DNA from: Rhipidocladum racemiflorum
Taxonomy: Eukaryota > Streptophyta > Magnoliopsida > Poales > Poaceae
Assembly: GCA_036346355.1 (NCBI GenBank)
Contig: JAYEVF010000027.1
Span: 186,001 to 250,000 of the forward strand
Direction of reading: 5' to 3'
DNA length: 64,000 nt
Part shown: in pieces, positions 11,050 to 22,050 of the stretch
Numbering within the stretch: position 1 is the first letter of the stretch
How the letters are laid out: the number at the start of each line of letters is the position of its first letter
Made by a program: the position numbers and the translations under genes
The notes under the pieces: generated by a model
Databases searched by the model: none
What the model saw: the letters and a program-made list of their open reading frames with translations, nothing else
Told to the model about the DNA's origin: nothing

Positions 11050-13645
11050 ATGTCTTCTTCTTCGGAATCCTTGTCAGCGTCGGAGGGTGACACCGACCTT
11101 GCGACCGCGGGGTGGGAGACCTCCGTCACCACGACGTCCCGCTTGGAGGAGCTGGTCGCTGCCGGCGTCCTTCCTCCGCTGGAGTTGATCTCCGCCCGTC
11201 CTGCCGCAGGTGACCCTTACCCCACACCTCTAGAGAATGAGATTGTGGTGTTCGAGTCCTTCTTCTGGCGAGGATTTAGCGTTCCTGGAAGCGCCTTCTT
11301 CCGAGGGCTCCTTCACTTTTACGAAATCGACCTGATAAATTTGAATCCCAACTCTATTCTTCACATTACTATCTTCGTTCAGCTTTGCGAGGCGTATCTT
11401 GGGATACGTCCTCATTTTGACTTGTTTCGCTCCCTCTTCTTGCTCAAGCCTCATCCGAATCGGGCTGCTCCCAGCGTCATTGGGGGCGCCGGGCTCCAGC
11501 TGCGAGAGGGCTTGAAGAAGCATTGCTTCGTCATCCCCCTCAAGACCTCCCTCAAAGGTTGGAGGCGGGAGTGGTTCTATTGTGCCAATGTTGACCCTTT
11601 TCTCGCCCCTTTCGCTGGCGCGCCTAAAGCTTCCCGATCTTTGGGCGATGCCGGATGACGGCGGTTTGGACCAAGTCTCCGAGCTTCTGGCATGGATTAA
11701 CGATCTGAAGAACCGAGGGCTGATGGGCCCCGGGATTGCGATCAGCTTTATGCAGCGCCGGGTGCAGCCCTTAAAGGAGAGAATCCATTTGGGGTTCCAG
11801 TACGGCGGGTCTCAGGATCCCACCCGGGAGACAGGCACGTCCCTGTCGAAGGATGCATTGGCGGCGCGGGTGGTTGACCTCTTCGTGCCTGGCACTGTGA
11901 TCACCAACAGGGGCTGCCTTCACAAATTTTCGGCGGCGAACCCTCCCCCTCCTGTGAGTGCACCACTCTCTCAAAAAACTGTCCCCTGATTTTTGCCTGA
12001 TGTGTGATTCTGACAGCGTGCGATCGTTCCTTTTTAAGGAACGTGAGTCCTTCTTTTCTGACGCTCCGGTCGTCGGCCTCTCTCGGCTGAGGGATGTTCG
12101 GGCCAAGCGGGCGGCTGACACCTCGGCCGATGAGCTTCGCCGGGAATCAGCGGAGGAGGCTGCTGGCCCTTCGTCAGCTGGGCCTTCGACCTCCGGCGTT
12201 CCCAGATCACGAAGCGCAGAGCCACAGCCCTCTGTCTCGAGGCAGCCATTTCTTTGGTCTTGAAGTCTGGTTCCCCTCCGAGTGGTGCTGGGACTCGGAT
12301 GAGACCTGGGATGAAATTCAAGAAATCCAGGAGGTATTCTTTTGGGCAATCATCGTCTTTTTGTTATTACCTGTGTTGAGATGTTTTCCCTTTTTTGCCG
12401 ATTCAGGACTCCTACTATGGACGTCCCAGTGGAGGGGTCTCCTGAAAAGGAGCCCCAGGCACCGGCTTCTCCAAGGGGGACCCCCCGCGTTGGCCAGGTC
12501 ACCATCCCCGTCGGTTGCTGGGGCGTCGCCACCTGGTGCCAGCGGCCCGACCGTTGAACCATCGGGTGGTCCGGCTGTCGACGATCTTGACCCGGCACCG
12601 TCTCCCGATGTGGAGGAGGTACATCGAGAGCCACCGCCGCTCGGTCCTCTGCCGAAGCCCCCGAATCGGACCGTGTGGAGTGAGGGAGGTTCCGACTGGA
12701 AAGGGATGGAGGACAAGGAAGTGGAGATAGCTGCTCGGATGGAGCTTTACGAGCTCACCGTCAGGTGTAGTACGCTCGTCAGGGTGAGTTTTCTGTCTTT
12801 CTTTGGTCTGTTATCATTAGGGAATGTTGGCCTCCACCTGAGACTCTGCCCTGTCGCCTAGGACATGGGAGAGCGTTCGGAGCAGAGGTCGCAATTTTTT
12901 CAGAAGGTGCTCCCCAAGCTCAAGGAGCACCAGAAGTATCAAGACAAGGTCAACGAGATCAACAGCGACAGATGGAAGGAGGTCCACGGGCTTGAGGCCC
13001 TGTGTGTGATGATCTGGGAGGAGAAGGAGAAGCTTGAGCATGCGCTCGAAGGTGAGATCCTCCCCTGGACTCGGTTTGGACATCTTTTAGGACAATTGGA
13101 AAGGATGATGACGCTCTTGTGTTTCAGAGCGCGATTCGACCATTGCTGAGCTGAGAGCCCGACTGGAAGCTTCAGAAAGTTCTGACCTCGAAGCTCGAGT
13201 CGGCTTGGAGAGGATACAACGGGAGCTGAAGGGTAAATTTCTTTGACTTGGATTGAATGTACTTGGCGTCGGGTGTGTTTTCTGATGGCAGTTCGGCTTT
13301 GGTGCAGAATGCAAGGAGAAGATGACCACTGCCGAACGGGCGGATCGAGCCGCGCTGCCGCTGCGAGCCGATTCTGCACCTTCACGTATTGAAGGAGCTG
13401 AGCCGGGCCAGGGGGACGACGCTGTTCCGCTTCTCTCTGGAGGAGCCGATAGGATCAGAGCTTATGCCAAGGAGTCCGTGACCATGAGTGCGAACCAGGC
13501 GTTGGCGGTGGTCAAGTCTCATTATCCGAGAGTTGACCTTGAAGCTGTGAAAGAGGGTTTTGCCTGTGATGAAGACAAAGCCAACGCGCTCCTCGAAGAG
13601 GTCTCCGGTACATCGCAAGCCTTGTTAGAGAATCTTGAATTCTGA
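11050..13645 (+). pseudogene. Six-exon extra gene of Tat element B, opposite strand to gag-pol
   Basis: The gene starts MSSSSESLSASEGD. Exon 1 (11050-11953) carries a region with HFYEIDLINLNPNSILH and CEAYLGIRPHFDLF. This resembles the plant putative gypsy-type transposon domain (Pfam PF04195, identified from memory). GT-AG introns are visible at 11954-12038, 12334-12406, 12784-12861, 13052-13127 and 13233-13307. Exon 2 has ERESFFSDAPVVGLSRL, exon 3 an acidic proline-rich linker ending WKGMEDKEVEIAARMELYEL, exons 4 and 5 form a coiled coil, and exon 6 ends DKANALLEEV...NLEF. Codon phase is kept across introns 1, 3, 4 and 5. This copy is broken by a 1-base loss near 11650 and by indels in exons 2 and 3. 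The intact form would be about 735 residues. Function is unknown. Element C carries a second copy. Confidence 0.75.
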
Positions 13646-14239
13646 TTTCGATGTGAACCTTAATGTCGAGTGCTGGTCCTCCCCTCCTGATTTGGAATGT
13701 TGTATTTTCTCACTTGAATACAATTTGTCTGTATTGTCCTCTGCTAAGTGGGCTCCAGACCTCTTTTACTCTTTCCCCCTTGTCTGAGTTGCTAGAATAT
13801 AGGCCCACGGCCTTTCGGCCCCCATTGAGCCTTTCTGGGTGGCCTTCAGCCGACTGGTATGGCTCCTAAGTGCCAGGGCCTTGGCCCGTGGCCTTCTCGC
13901 CCCAGACACGCTTTTCCGAGAGGCTGGCATGCAGCTCTCGAGCGTCGGGACTTGCGTTGTGGCCTCCTGGCTGAGTGGTTCGGCCCCCAAGTTTGTGTCG
14001 TTGCCTCCCGGCTCACAGCCCCCGGACTTCTCTCTTAACTGGGCGAAGTGAGCGGGAAGGCCGAATTAACTTGAACTGCACGTGACATGTGTCTGGCGAA
14101 ATGTCCCTTAATTTTGTTCAATGTGCTGATCTTCTTCGCTATTCGCGCAGCCGCTTTGTTTTTTGCGCTTCATTGATTGCGGGGTGGCGCGTTTGATTGC
14201 GCCTTTGGAGACGCTTCGATTTCCGGGGCTGGGATGGTT
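13646..14239. other. Non-coding spacer between the two plus-strand genes of B
   Basis: This follows the stop of the spliced gene. It contains a probable 3' untranslated region (AT-rich to about 13750), then GC-rich sequence in which GAGTGGTTYGGCC-like words recur, echoing the tandem-array unit. I see no convincing frame. Confidence 0.5.
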
Positions 14240-14247
14240 TATAAATA
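14240..14247 (+). promoter_or_regulatory. TATA box of the small ORF in B
   Basis: TATAAATA, 90 bases before the ATG at 14330. It is followed by a TTC-rich leader. The equivalent in element C is TATAAATG at 42459-42466, with a similar TTC-rich leader. Confidence 0.6.
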
Positions 14248-14329
14248 GGGCGTCATCGCAAATAAAGCGATCGCCCCCTTGTCAAATTTCTTCTTCTTCT
14301 TCTTCGAGATTTCTGCAGTGCCGCTTCCA

Positions 14330-14611
14330 ATGTCGGATAGCGATTCGGAGAACGCGGAGCTCTGGTTGGACCTCGACTTCGCCACGATGGAGTTGGCGGA
14401 GGAGAGGGCAGCGGCGAAAGACGCAGCCGCCGTCGTCGCTCTCATCGAGGCTGTGCCGGCGCTTGCGGAGGTGGAGGATGTGCTGAAGGAGATTCTTGAG
14501 CGGGAGCGTCGTGACGCCGCCGCCGTGGAGGCCCTTCTTCGTCTCGTGCCTTCACTCTGGGTGGTTGCGGACTTGATCCGCGAAGCCCTGGGGCGGTCGC
14601 GTCGCGGTTAG
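14330..14611 (+). CDS. Small helical protein of Tat element B (93 aa), unknown function
   Basis: Starts MSDSDSENAELWLDLDF and ends WVVADLIREALGRSRRG with a TAG stop. The composition is rich in Ala, Glu, Leu and Arg and suggests two or three amphipathic helices (about residues 10-45, 45-62 and 65-90). I chose the ATG at 14330 because the upstream in-frame ATG at 14279 precedes a run of Phe codons from the TTC-rich leader, and because the TATA box is 90 bases away. The copy in C (42537-42878) aligns without a gap over 84 residues, sharing ELW, DFA, DAAAV, RL.P.LWVV and ALGR.RR, with about half of the residues identical. The gene converges with gag-pol, whose stop is about 570 bases away. I do not recognise the family and infer that it is a genuine gene carried by the element. 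Confidence 0.65.
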   Translation: MSDSDSENAELWLDLDFATMELAEERAAAKDAAAVVALIEAVPALAEVEDVLKEILERERRDAAAVEALLRLVPSLWVVADLIREALGRSRRG

Positions 14612-15184
14612 CCGCTTGCATCCAGTTCCGCGGCACCAGTAGCATCGATTACCAAGAAGAAGGCGTGGCCAAAGACTGAGATTAGCGGCGTGAGCCGCCT
14701 CCCCTTTTTTAGCGCGAGAAAATGAAAAAGAAAGTCAGTAATGTAAATTATTAATATTATGGAACAAAATGTGAAATCGTGCCCAGTCTATGCTATCATA
14801 ATTATCCTGAGTTTAAGGTTCCGCCTAATCAACCGTTCTAGTCAGTCGCTCCAGCGCCAGCAACGAGGCATTGAGGCTCTCGAGCTTTTGACAGCTAGAA
14901 ACTCACGACTAGGCGAATCTCGGTTAAATTCTGGTGCTGCGAATTATAGTCCCCGAGTGGTTAGTGCTTTCAGGCTCTACCCTTCCTGCTTCGCGCGCTG
15001 GTATAAACCGCCGGAGTTGTCCACTTATCGCGGTCTTTGTTTCCGTGCATTTTGTACCGTGCGACCAGGGTTAGGTGCTACACCAATCGGGTAATAACCA
15101 CTCGGGACTAGCATTACACAGTAGAAATTCAGAAAATGAAACGGATCACCATTTTATTTAGTATGTGAGAGTAGGGTACATAAC
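14612..15184. other. Intergenic stretch between convergent genes of B
   Basis: Presumed overlap of the 3' ends of the small plus-strand gene and the minus-strand gag-pol. It has AT-rich patches around 14730-14770 that could serve as polyadenylation regions. No coding sequence is visible. Confidence 0.5.
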
Positions 15185-17020
15185 TTATGCGTAGAAGCGA
15201 CGGAGCTGTTCGGCGTTCCAAGTATTCGCCAAAACCTCGCCATCTTCACGTCTGAGTCGATAAGCACCCGGCCGGACCGTCTCCTCCACAATGTACGGTC
15301 CTTCCCAAATTGGAGAGAGCTTGTGCTCGCTTTTCTGGTTCCTCCTGAGGACCAGATCTCCTTTTGAAAAGACTCTGCTTCTGACATTGTGAGAATGGTA
15401 ACGCCGAAGTCCCTGGAGGTACTTAGCCGACTGGATGGCTACAACATTCCGAGCCTCCTCGAGTTGATCAAGCTCCACCATTCGGCTCTCCTCGGACTCG
15501 GCCTCCTTGTAATTCCGAACCCTCGTGGATTCGAATCCTAGTTCGGTCGGCAGAACCGCCTCTGCGCCGTAGACTAGGAAAAAGGGTGTTTGGCCAGTTG
15601 CTCGGCTGGGGGTGGTTCTGAGTCCCCAGAGTACCGACGGTAACTCCTTCACCCATCGGGCAGCGTATGGTTTGAGGCGATCGAAGATCCTGGCCTTGAG
15701 GCCCTGGAGGACCAGGCCATTAGCCCGCTCTACCTGCCCATTGCTTCGTGGATGAGCCACCGAGGCGAAGCAGATCTTGATCCCGACGCCTTCGCACCAT
15801 TCTTGAAATTCTTCACTCCTGAATTGGGTGCCATTGTCCGTGATGATCCGGTTGGGCACTCCGAATCTAACCACGATATCCTGGAAGAACTCCTTGGCCT
15901 TAACCGCAGTGATAGTGGCGACTGGTTTAGCTTCGATCCACTTGGTGAACTTGTCAAAGGCTACGAAAAGGTAGGCGAAGCCACCTTGAGCCTTCTTGAG
16001 TGGGCCCACTAAGTCGAGCCCCCAGACCGCGAAGGGCCAGGAGATGGGAATAGTTTGCAGCTCCTGCGCCGGCAAGTGTGTCTGCCTTGCATAGAACTGG
16101 CAGCCCTCGCAAGTTCGAACGATCTCCTTGGCATCCGTCACCGCCGTAGGCCAGAAAAAGCCCTGGCGGTAGGCTTTCCCAACAAAAGCGCTTGACGCCG
16201 CGTGATGGCCACACATCCCCGAGTGGATTTCTTGGAGCAGATCTCTTCCCACTTGTCCCGAAATGCACCGCCTGAGGACACCTGACGTGCTCTTGCGAAA
16301 GAGCTCCTCGTCAACCACCACGTAGGATTTGGCTTGTCGAGAGATGCGCTCTGCCAGAGCGGTTGCTTCTGGAAGTTTGTCCTTCAGGAGGTAATCAAGG
16401 TATGGGGCCGTCCAGTCGGGATTAATGAGCAGGACTCCGGCCTCAGGATCTTTGCTTGGCTCCCGCCGTTTCGCGACGGTCGGTTCGTAAAGATCCTGGG
16501 CGAAGATACCACTCGGTACCTTGACCCGAGTGGCTCCCATCTTGGCCAATTCGTCGGCTGCCTCATTATTGCGGCTGAGGACATGGACCAGCTCCAGACC
16601 GTCAAACTTGCCTTCCAATTCTCGAACTTGCTGGCAATACGCCGTCATAGTCTGATCGACGCACGACCAATCCTTCTGTACTTGGCTCACCACCAACTGG
16701 GAGTCACCAAGAACCGCCAGTCGTCGGATTCCAGTAGCTTCTCGATTATGGAGGACCTCTCCCACGGGGAAAGAAGTCACTACTGAAATCGAGTGTCCTT
16801 GGAAATAATGCTTCAGCTTCCGCGATGAGATCAAAATTGCGTACAACAGCTTCTGAATTTGAGGATATCGCGCCTTGGATTCGCCCAGCACTTCGCTGAC
16901 AAAATAAACCGGGCGTTGCATGCCGAAGCGGTGCCCAAATTCTTCCCGCTCCACAACTATCACGGCGCTGACTACATGAGTTGTTGCCGCTATGTAGAGC
17001 AGGAGAGGTTCACCTGGCAC
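15185..17020 (-). pseudogene. Pol of element B, RNase H (partly deleted) and integrase
   Basis: An open frame of 611 codons in Tat-type order. The N-terminal part is the end of the Ty3 RNase H, followed by a second plant-type RNase H region and then integrase. The integrase zinc-binding part has HSGMCGHHAA...CEGCQFY. The catalytic triad is visible as GLDLVGP, IITDNGTQF and NGQVERANG, followed by a C-terminal GPY-like segment (SPIWEGPYIV). Integrase inserts the cDNA in the nucleus. Compared with element C, 107 codons are missing in frame between VLHNREA and TGIRRLAV. These include the first Asp (MHFDGS) and the Glu (AEYEAL) of the second RNase H, while GDSQLVV remains. The frame is therefore open but the RNase H must be inactive. 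Upstream pol is frameshifted. Confidence 0.85.
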
Positions 17021-17028
17021 CGGTGAGA

Positions 17029-17953
17029 CTAGAATCGGAGGGGTGGTGCCTTGAGTTCTTCAAAGGCTTGCTGTGCCTCTGCCGTCCATTCAAAGCGGTC
17101 CTGTTTCTTGAGGAGCTTGAAGAAAGGCATCCCCCGAACTCCCAACCGGGAGATAAACCTGCCAAGCGCTACCATGCAGCCAGTAAGCCTTTGGACATCT
17201 TTTTGGCTGGCAGGCGGGGCCATCCTTATGATGGCCCCGATTTTCTCCGGGTTTGGCTCGATCCCACGATGAGAGACAATGAACCCGAGTAGTTTCCCGG
17301 AAGAAACTCCGAAAACGCACATCTCAGGGTTTAGCCTCATCTAGAACGCCCTCAGACTTGCGAACGTCTCGGCCAGATCGGAGGTGAGGCTGTCTTCTGT
17401 CTTGGTTTTAACCACTATATCATCCACATATGCTTCCACATTACGTCCGAGCTGATGGTGAAAACACCAGCCAGATCGCTACCGATAAGTTGCGCCAAAG
17501 ATTCTTCGGCCCAAACAGCGACGCGGTGATGTAGCAATATGCTCTGAGTGGGGTGATAAACGAAGTCTTCTCGCAATCCTCCTCTCGAAGCCGGATTTGA
17601 CGATAGCCCGAGTAGGCGTCCAGAAAACTGAGTAGTTGGGATCCAGCAGTGGAGTCTACCACCTGATCAATACGGGGGAGACCGAAGGGATCTTTCGGGC
17701 AAGCCTTGTTGAGGTCAGTGTAATCAACACACATGCGCCAGCTTTTATTCTTCTTACGGGCCAGTACGAGGTTTGCCAACGATCGGGATGATACACTTCT
17801 TTGATGAAGCCTGTGGCTAGCGGCTTTGTGATCTCCTCCCGATGGCTTGTCGACAGTCTGAGCTAATCGGTCGCGCAGCCTTTGCTTGACTGGCCTGGCT
17901 AATTGGTTTACATTTAGTGCGTGCTCGATCACCTCCCTAGGGACCCCGGGCAT
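17029..17953 (-). pseudogene. Pol of element B, reverse transcriptase (broken)
   Basis: RT motifs occur in order: an N-terminal MPGVPREVIEHALNV, then WRMCVDYTDLNKACPKDPF, FLDAYSGYRQI, and YVDD coded by 17419-17430. Downstream are the thumb-like KLLGFIVSHRGIEPNPEKI and the start of RNase H. The frame changes at least twice: the stretch between the N-terminal motif and WRMCVDY is garbled, and the frame is lost after FGPKNLWRNL. A stop TAG precedes MRLNPEMCVF. Residues of the catalytic YVDD box are kept. The enzyme would copy element RNA into cDNA in cytoplasmic particles. It cannot be made whole from this copy. Confidence 0.85.
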
Positions 17954-19124
17954 GTCCGACGGCTTCCAGGCAAAGACGTCTCTGTTTGCCCGCAGAAAAG
18001 TGACGAGCGCGTCCTCCTATTTGTCTCCTCGAGCCCGATCCGATCGAGGCGGTTCGCGACGGATCGGACGGGTCGAGGAGGATTCTTTTGGTACCTTCCT
18101 CGGGGCCGATCCCGGGGTTTCGCGCTTTGCGGGTAGGGACGCTGCCTTTCGGCTTGTCGGAATCCGCTTCTCGCCGAATCCCCTCCCGACCCGCTCGCAC
18201 CTCCAGGGACTCGGCCATCTCGCAGCTCTCCTTGTCACAGGAAAAAGACTGCCTTATGTCACCGTGTAGAGCGATGATACCACTCGGCCCTGGCATCTTC
18301 AATGTCAGGTATGCGTAGTGGGGCACTGCCATGAACTTGGCCAGCGCCGGTCTCCCCAAGATGGCATGATATGCTGTCACAAAATCAGCCACCTCGAAGC
18401 CAAGGTTCTCTATCCGGTAATTTTCCCTTGCGCCGAAAGTGACCGGTAGAGTGATTTGTCCGAGCGGTGTCGCAGAAGTTCCAGGTATGATACCGTGGAA
18501 AAGCGACGATCCGCGCTTTAGCTCCGACCGCGAAATCCCCATATCGTCAAGGGTTTTGACAAAGAGGACATTGAGCCCGCTTCCACCGTCGATCAATACC
18601 GTCTTGAGCTTGATGCCGCGGACGACGGGCGCCAAGACTAGAGGATACCTGCCAGGGAATGGGACACGATCTGGGTGGTCCGAGCGGTCGTAAGTTATCG
18701 TGACCTCGGACCACCGTACATATTGGGGGGTCTCCGGCTCCACTGCGTAGATGTCTCGGGCGGTGAGCTTTTGCTTCCGCTTGGACTCATGTGCAGCCGA
18801 GCCCCCGAATATGTAGTTGAGCTCGAGATCGACTTCCTGATAGTCCTCCTCAGCTTCGGGGGGAGTTGGCTTGTCGGCGGCGTGTCCACTCGGACCTTGT
18901 CCAGCCTGCTTCTTGCTCTCGCGGGCGAATCTCTTCAGAGTGAAGCAGTTCTTGGCGGCATGTCTCCCCTTCAGATGGAAGGGGCAAAGCGAGTTCATCA
19001 CCTTGTCATACCCATCTTCTTTGAGGGCGCGTGGGTGAGTCGGTGCAGCGATTGCCACCTGCTCTTCGCCCTTGCGCTTCTTTTCCTTCCGGCAGAGGGA
19101 TTCGGCTGATCCGCCCCTCGTCAC
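17937..19124 (-). pseudogene. Gag C-terminus and aspartic protease of element B
   Basis: An open frame of 395 codons. It contains a zinc-knuckle-like CPFHLKGRHAAKNC (18945-18986), an acidic linker (DYQEVDLELNYIFGG) and a retropepsin domain with VLIDGGSGLNVLF (Asp near 18590) and AILGRPAL. The DGGS form, in place of D-T/S-G, is usual for the Tat lineage. The start at 19124 is not the real start: this is the continuation of gag after a frameshift near 19120. The C-terminal part, rich in Arg and Pro, leads to RT. Confidence 0.8.
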
Positions 19125-20691
19125 GCCGTTCCGCCAAATCCTCGGAGGCTGAAGCGTAACGGTCCGCTAGGGCGAACAGCTCGTGGACCGACGTTGGTGG
19201 CTTCCAAGACATCTTCTTGATGAGATCGGGGTCGCTGACTCCCTTCTGGAAGGCAGCTATCACAATCGCTTCCGTGACATCCCGAACAGTGCTTTTTCTA
19301 TGCATGAAGCGCTTGACGAACTCCCGGAGGGATTCGTTCCTCCTTTGGTGTAGCTGATATAGGTCCCAAGGGGTGCCTGGGTGCTCGTAAGTGCCTTGGA
19401 AATTTGAAATGAACTGCTCACACAGATCTCCCCAGAATCTATAGAGTTATTTGGGAGTCCAGTGAGCCATGCTTGCGCCCAGGGCGAGAGGGTAACGGTA
19501 AGTAGTTTGCCATTACTTTCAGATCCCCCATGCCCCGACGCTGCAGGCGTATACCTGTAGCCAAGCCTCCGGGTCCCTCTCGCCATCAAACCTAGTGATG
19601 CCTTTGGGATTAAACCCATCAGGCCAAACCACTCGGCGTAGGTGAGGGGTAAACGCGCGAACCCCTTCAATGACCCCGCGACAACCTCCGGGCGGTGATC
19701 GACGCGGAGGGGATCGCGCTTGGCGTGCTTCGCGATCTCGTGGAAGGATGCCGTAGCGTTCATACTCATCGGCATGGCGGCGTTGTTCCTCCCTTTCTCG
19801 GTCGCGGCGCCTGGCGTCGAGGTCTGAACGGAGGTCGCGGCTGATGCTATGTCACAAGTCGTCTCCGCGGGGTGGAACATGATGCGTCTGGAGGGCTTCC
19901 CGACCTGACCGGCTGCTGGCCGTCTTGGTCCTCACCGGACCACGTGACAGCTCCTTTGCCGGCTGGTCGGTCTGGGCTTGCTGGATAGCTGCCGCCGTCA
20001 CCATGGCCTTTACTTGGGCCACGATCGGGGCGACTGGATCACCCGCCCCTAGCATAGGGCTCAGGGTATCCAGAAGTGTCTTGGAGGCGACGATATTCTC
20101 AGGGTACGTAAAAACAGCTTGGTCCCCATCTTAGCTTGCGAGAATGTCTTCATTGACAGCCCGGCGCGATCCCGCAGAGTACGCCCAGCGTCGAGTTCGA
20201 TTGTTCGGCCTCATTCCAAGTCGGCGGCGAAGTGTCGGCGCCTGCTGCGATCCGCTCGCGAGCCCTCGATTCACGCAGACTCTCACGGAAATTCCAGCAG
20301 CTCTCTAGGCTTTCTTCGACTCGGCCGAGGTGGGTGAGCTCAAGAGGATAACTCCAGCGCTCGGAGGTGCCGAGTGGTTTGGCGGCGAGAACCCCCACCA
20401 TCCGTACCTCGGCGCCCTTGGGTCCGACTCCCTGGCCGGAGCAGACCTTGGTCCCCTACTCGGCACTTTAGAGCGCGAGACAGGGGACCCCAATCGGGCG
20501 TGGAAGTCGCGACGATGGCCCACCGGAAACCTCACCGTCTTTGCCGCAAAGACGGTCCCCTTAGAGAGGGAAAGGTTCCCGAGGTCATCGGAGATGAAGG
20601 TCAGGCTTCCGAAACGGAAGACCTGACCCGGGAAGAAGGCTGTGGAGGCTCCGCTCGTCGCAGCCATCAAGCTTGACGAAGATCTTGACAC
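19006..20691 (-). pseudogene. Gag of element B, N-terminal and capsid part (several frames)
   Basis: A likely start lies at 20691, six bases from the PBS, or at the next Met. Coherent protein stretches move between frames: a Ser/Pro/Arg-rich leader to about 20305; a charged helix with RESRARERIAAGADT (about 20230-20330); a hydrophobic/Gln helix (LGAGDPVAPIVAQVKAMV, about 19990-20055); then the capsid region around 19240-19640 with WLQVYACSVGA-like and LREFVKRFMHRKS-like segments, ending KPPTSVHELFALADRYASAS. Several single-base indels and stops break it. It is homologous to the retrotransposon gag family. Element C keeps only the second half. Confidence 0.75.
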
Positions 20692-20696
20692 AAGCC

Positions 20697-20714
20697 CCTA
20701 CCTGGCGCGCCAAC
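20697..20714 (-). other. Primer-binding site of element B
   Basis: On the minus strand TGGCGCGCCAGGTAGGGG lies one to two bases inside the 5' LTR. It begins TGG, as needed to pair with a tRNA CCA end. I cannot name the tRNA with certainty. Confidence 0.75.
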
Positions 20715-21297
20715 TGTCGACGATCGATTTCGCCGGCAATGAGATTTCTGATTCTAGGGGATTTATGCGGGATCTGAGCTTGATGGTAACACAGGATGCG
20801 AGGGCAGTCAGTGTTTAGACAGGTTTGGGCTCTCTCGGAGGAGATAATACCCTAGTCCTGTGTTCTTGGATATATGAGCGTCCTCCTCTTCTTGTTTCTC
20901 CCTCCTCCCCTTATATACTGGGGGAAGGGTACATGACAGATGGGCGCCACCAGGCCCTCAACATGGTGGCCTCACCAACACATATTTTGTCTTCGTCGGC
21001 TATGGCGCACTACGTCTTGCAGAGGTGGTTGTGCTTTCCCCGACCCACGCCTGCCGCCCTGTCAGGTTCCAGCGTCTGCAGGCTCTGCGAGCGTCAGGCT
21101 GCATGCTTCGTTTTTGGCGGGTTGTTTGGGCGTGGCGCGAAGCTTCCCCGAAGGATCGGGAGTTGCCTTGGGGAACAAGCCGAAAACCTCCTCCGGGCCC
21201 GTCGTGGCGCTTCTGGGCTTTGGGCCTACTGCTCCGCCCGTCTAGCCCAGTCGGGTATAGGCCCCACTTGCGGGACCCCCATCTCAGACATCCCACA
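20715..21297 (-). repeat. 5' LTR of element B
   Basis: 583 bp, TGTCGACG to CCCACA on the plus strand, with intact terminal dinucleotides. It directly adjoins the PBS. It is the partner of 9164-9749. Confidence 0.92.
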
Positions 21298-21302
21298 GAT
21301 AT

Positions 21303-22050
21303 CCTAATGCTAAGGGCCATACTATTTCACATCTTAATTTGATTATATGTGGATGTGTGTTTAATCCTTGCTATTTTCTTTATGCTCATTGCATGTGATG
21401 CCATGTTCATAGTTGATATTGTTCATCTCTATAGTTAGAATTTTAAATCACACTTGTCCATCCAATTGTTGCACCTGTCAAGAATTTAGATCGCTATTAA
21501 TATGACTGCCAAAGTAGTGTATCAATGGCTATCTTAATATATGATAGGGATGTGTTGGACACATTACGCATAACAATGGTTGATTTAATCAAGCTATCAA
21601 AATGGTTTTGGGCTTGAGGACATAAGTGGTTGGGACTTGATTTTTGTAATGAAGGAACTGATACAAGACAATTGGTGTCTAGGAAAACACACATGAGGCT
21701 TGGTTCTTTAATTGGCACCCGGAAATGGGAAGTGCTCCCACCCTCATGTGAGCCCTAGGGGAGGGTTGACCTGGCCATGAGTCAAGTTGACGGAGGCATT
21801 CATTACATGTTTTCATACCTAACCAACAAGAGTTACATGGGATGTAATTAGCAAAGGCGTTGCTTACCTATGTCATTAGATTTCTAGCAGTGATGCCAAA
21901 GCTCACTAGTGTTTGATGAATATGGATCTTGAATACTCACCATGTGTCCATAAAGGGGGCACATGATAGGAGTTTCTTTTGTTAAAATGTTTAATAAAAG
22001 TATTACATAAACATAGTGCTTATAATCTTTGCATGTTTTTGTTGTAGTTT
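21303..22050 (+). other. Untranslated leader of copia A, second part
   Basis: Continuation of A's leader after element B. It is AT-rich, with no frame of coding character. It ends at the gag ATG at 22051. Confidence 0.7.

Larger units (their letters stand above)
9164..21297 (-). mobile_element. Tat-type Ty3/gypsy element B, complete ends (12.1 kb)
   Basis: LTRs lie at 9164-9749 and 20715-21297. The exact target duplication GATAT is at 9159-9163 and 21298-21302. The element is coded on the minus strand. The PBS (20697-20714) lies inside the right-hand LTR. Gag, protease, RT, RNase H, a second RNase H-like region and integrase then run leftwards, ending at 15185. The 5.4 kb between pol and the left LTR holds two plus-strand genes and a 93-bp tandem array. 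Extra ORFs and 3' tandem repeats are known traits of plant Tat/Ogre-type elements. By eye the LTRs differ at about 14 clear sites plus one scrambled 30-bp stretch, so the insertion is fairly recent. Confidence 0.93.

Noticed and set aside
17886..20676. Several plus-strand frames of 80-150 codons over gag and protease of B
   Set aside because: They are opposite-strand shadows of gag-pol in GC-rich sequence and show no motifs.
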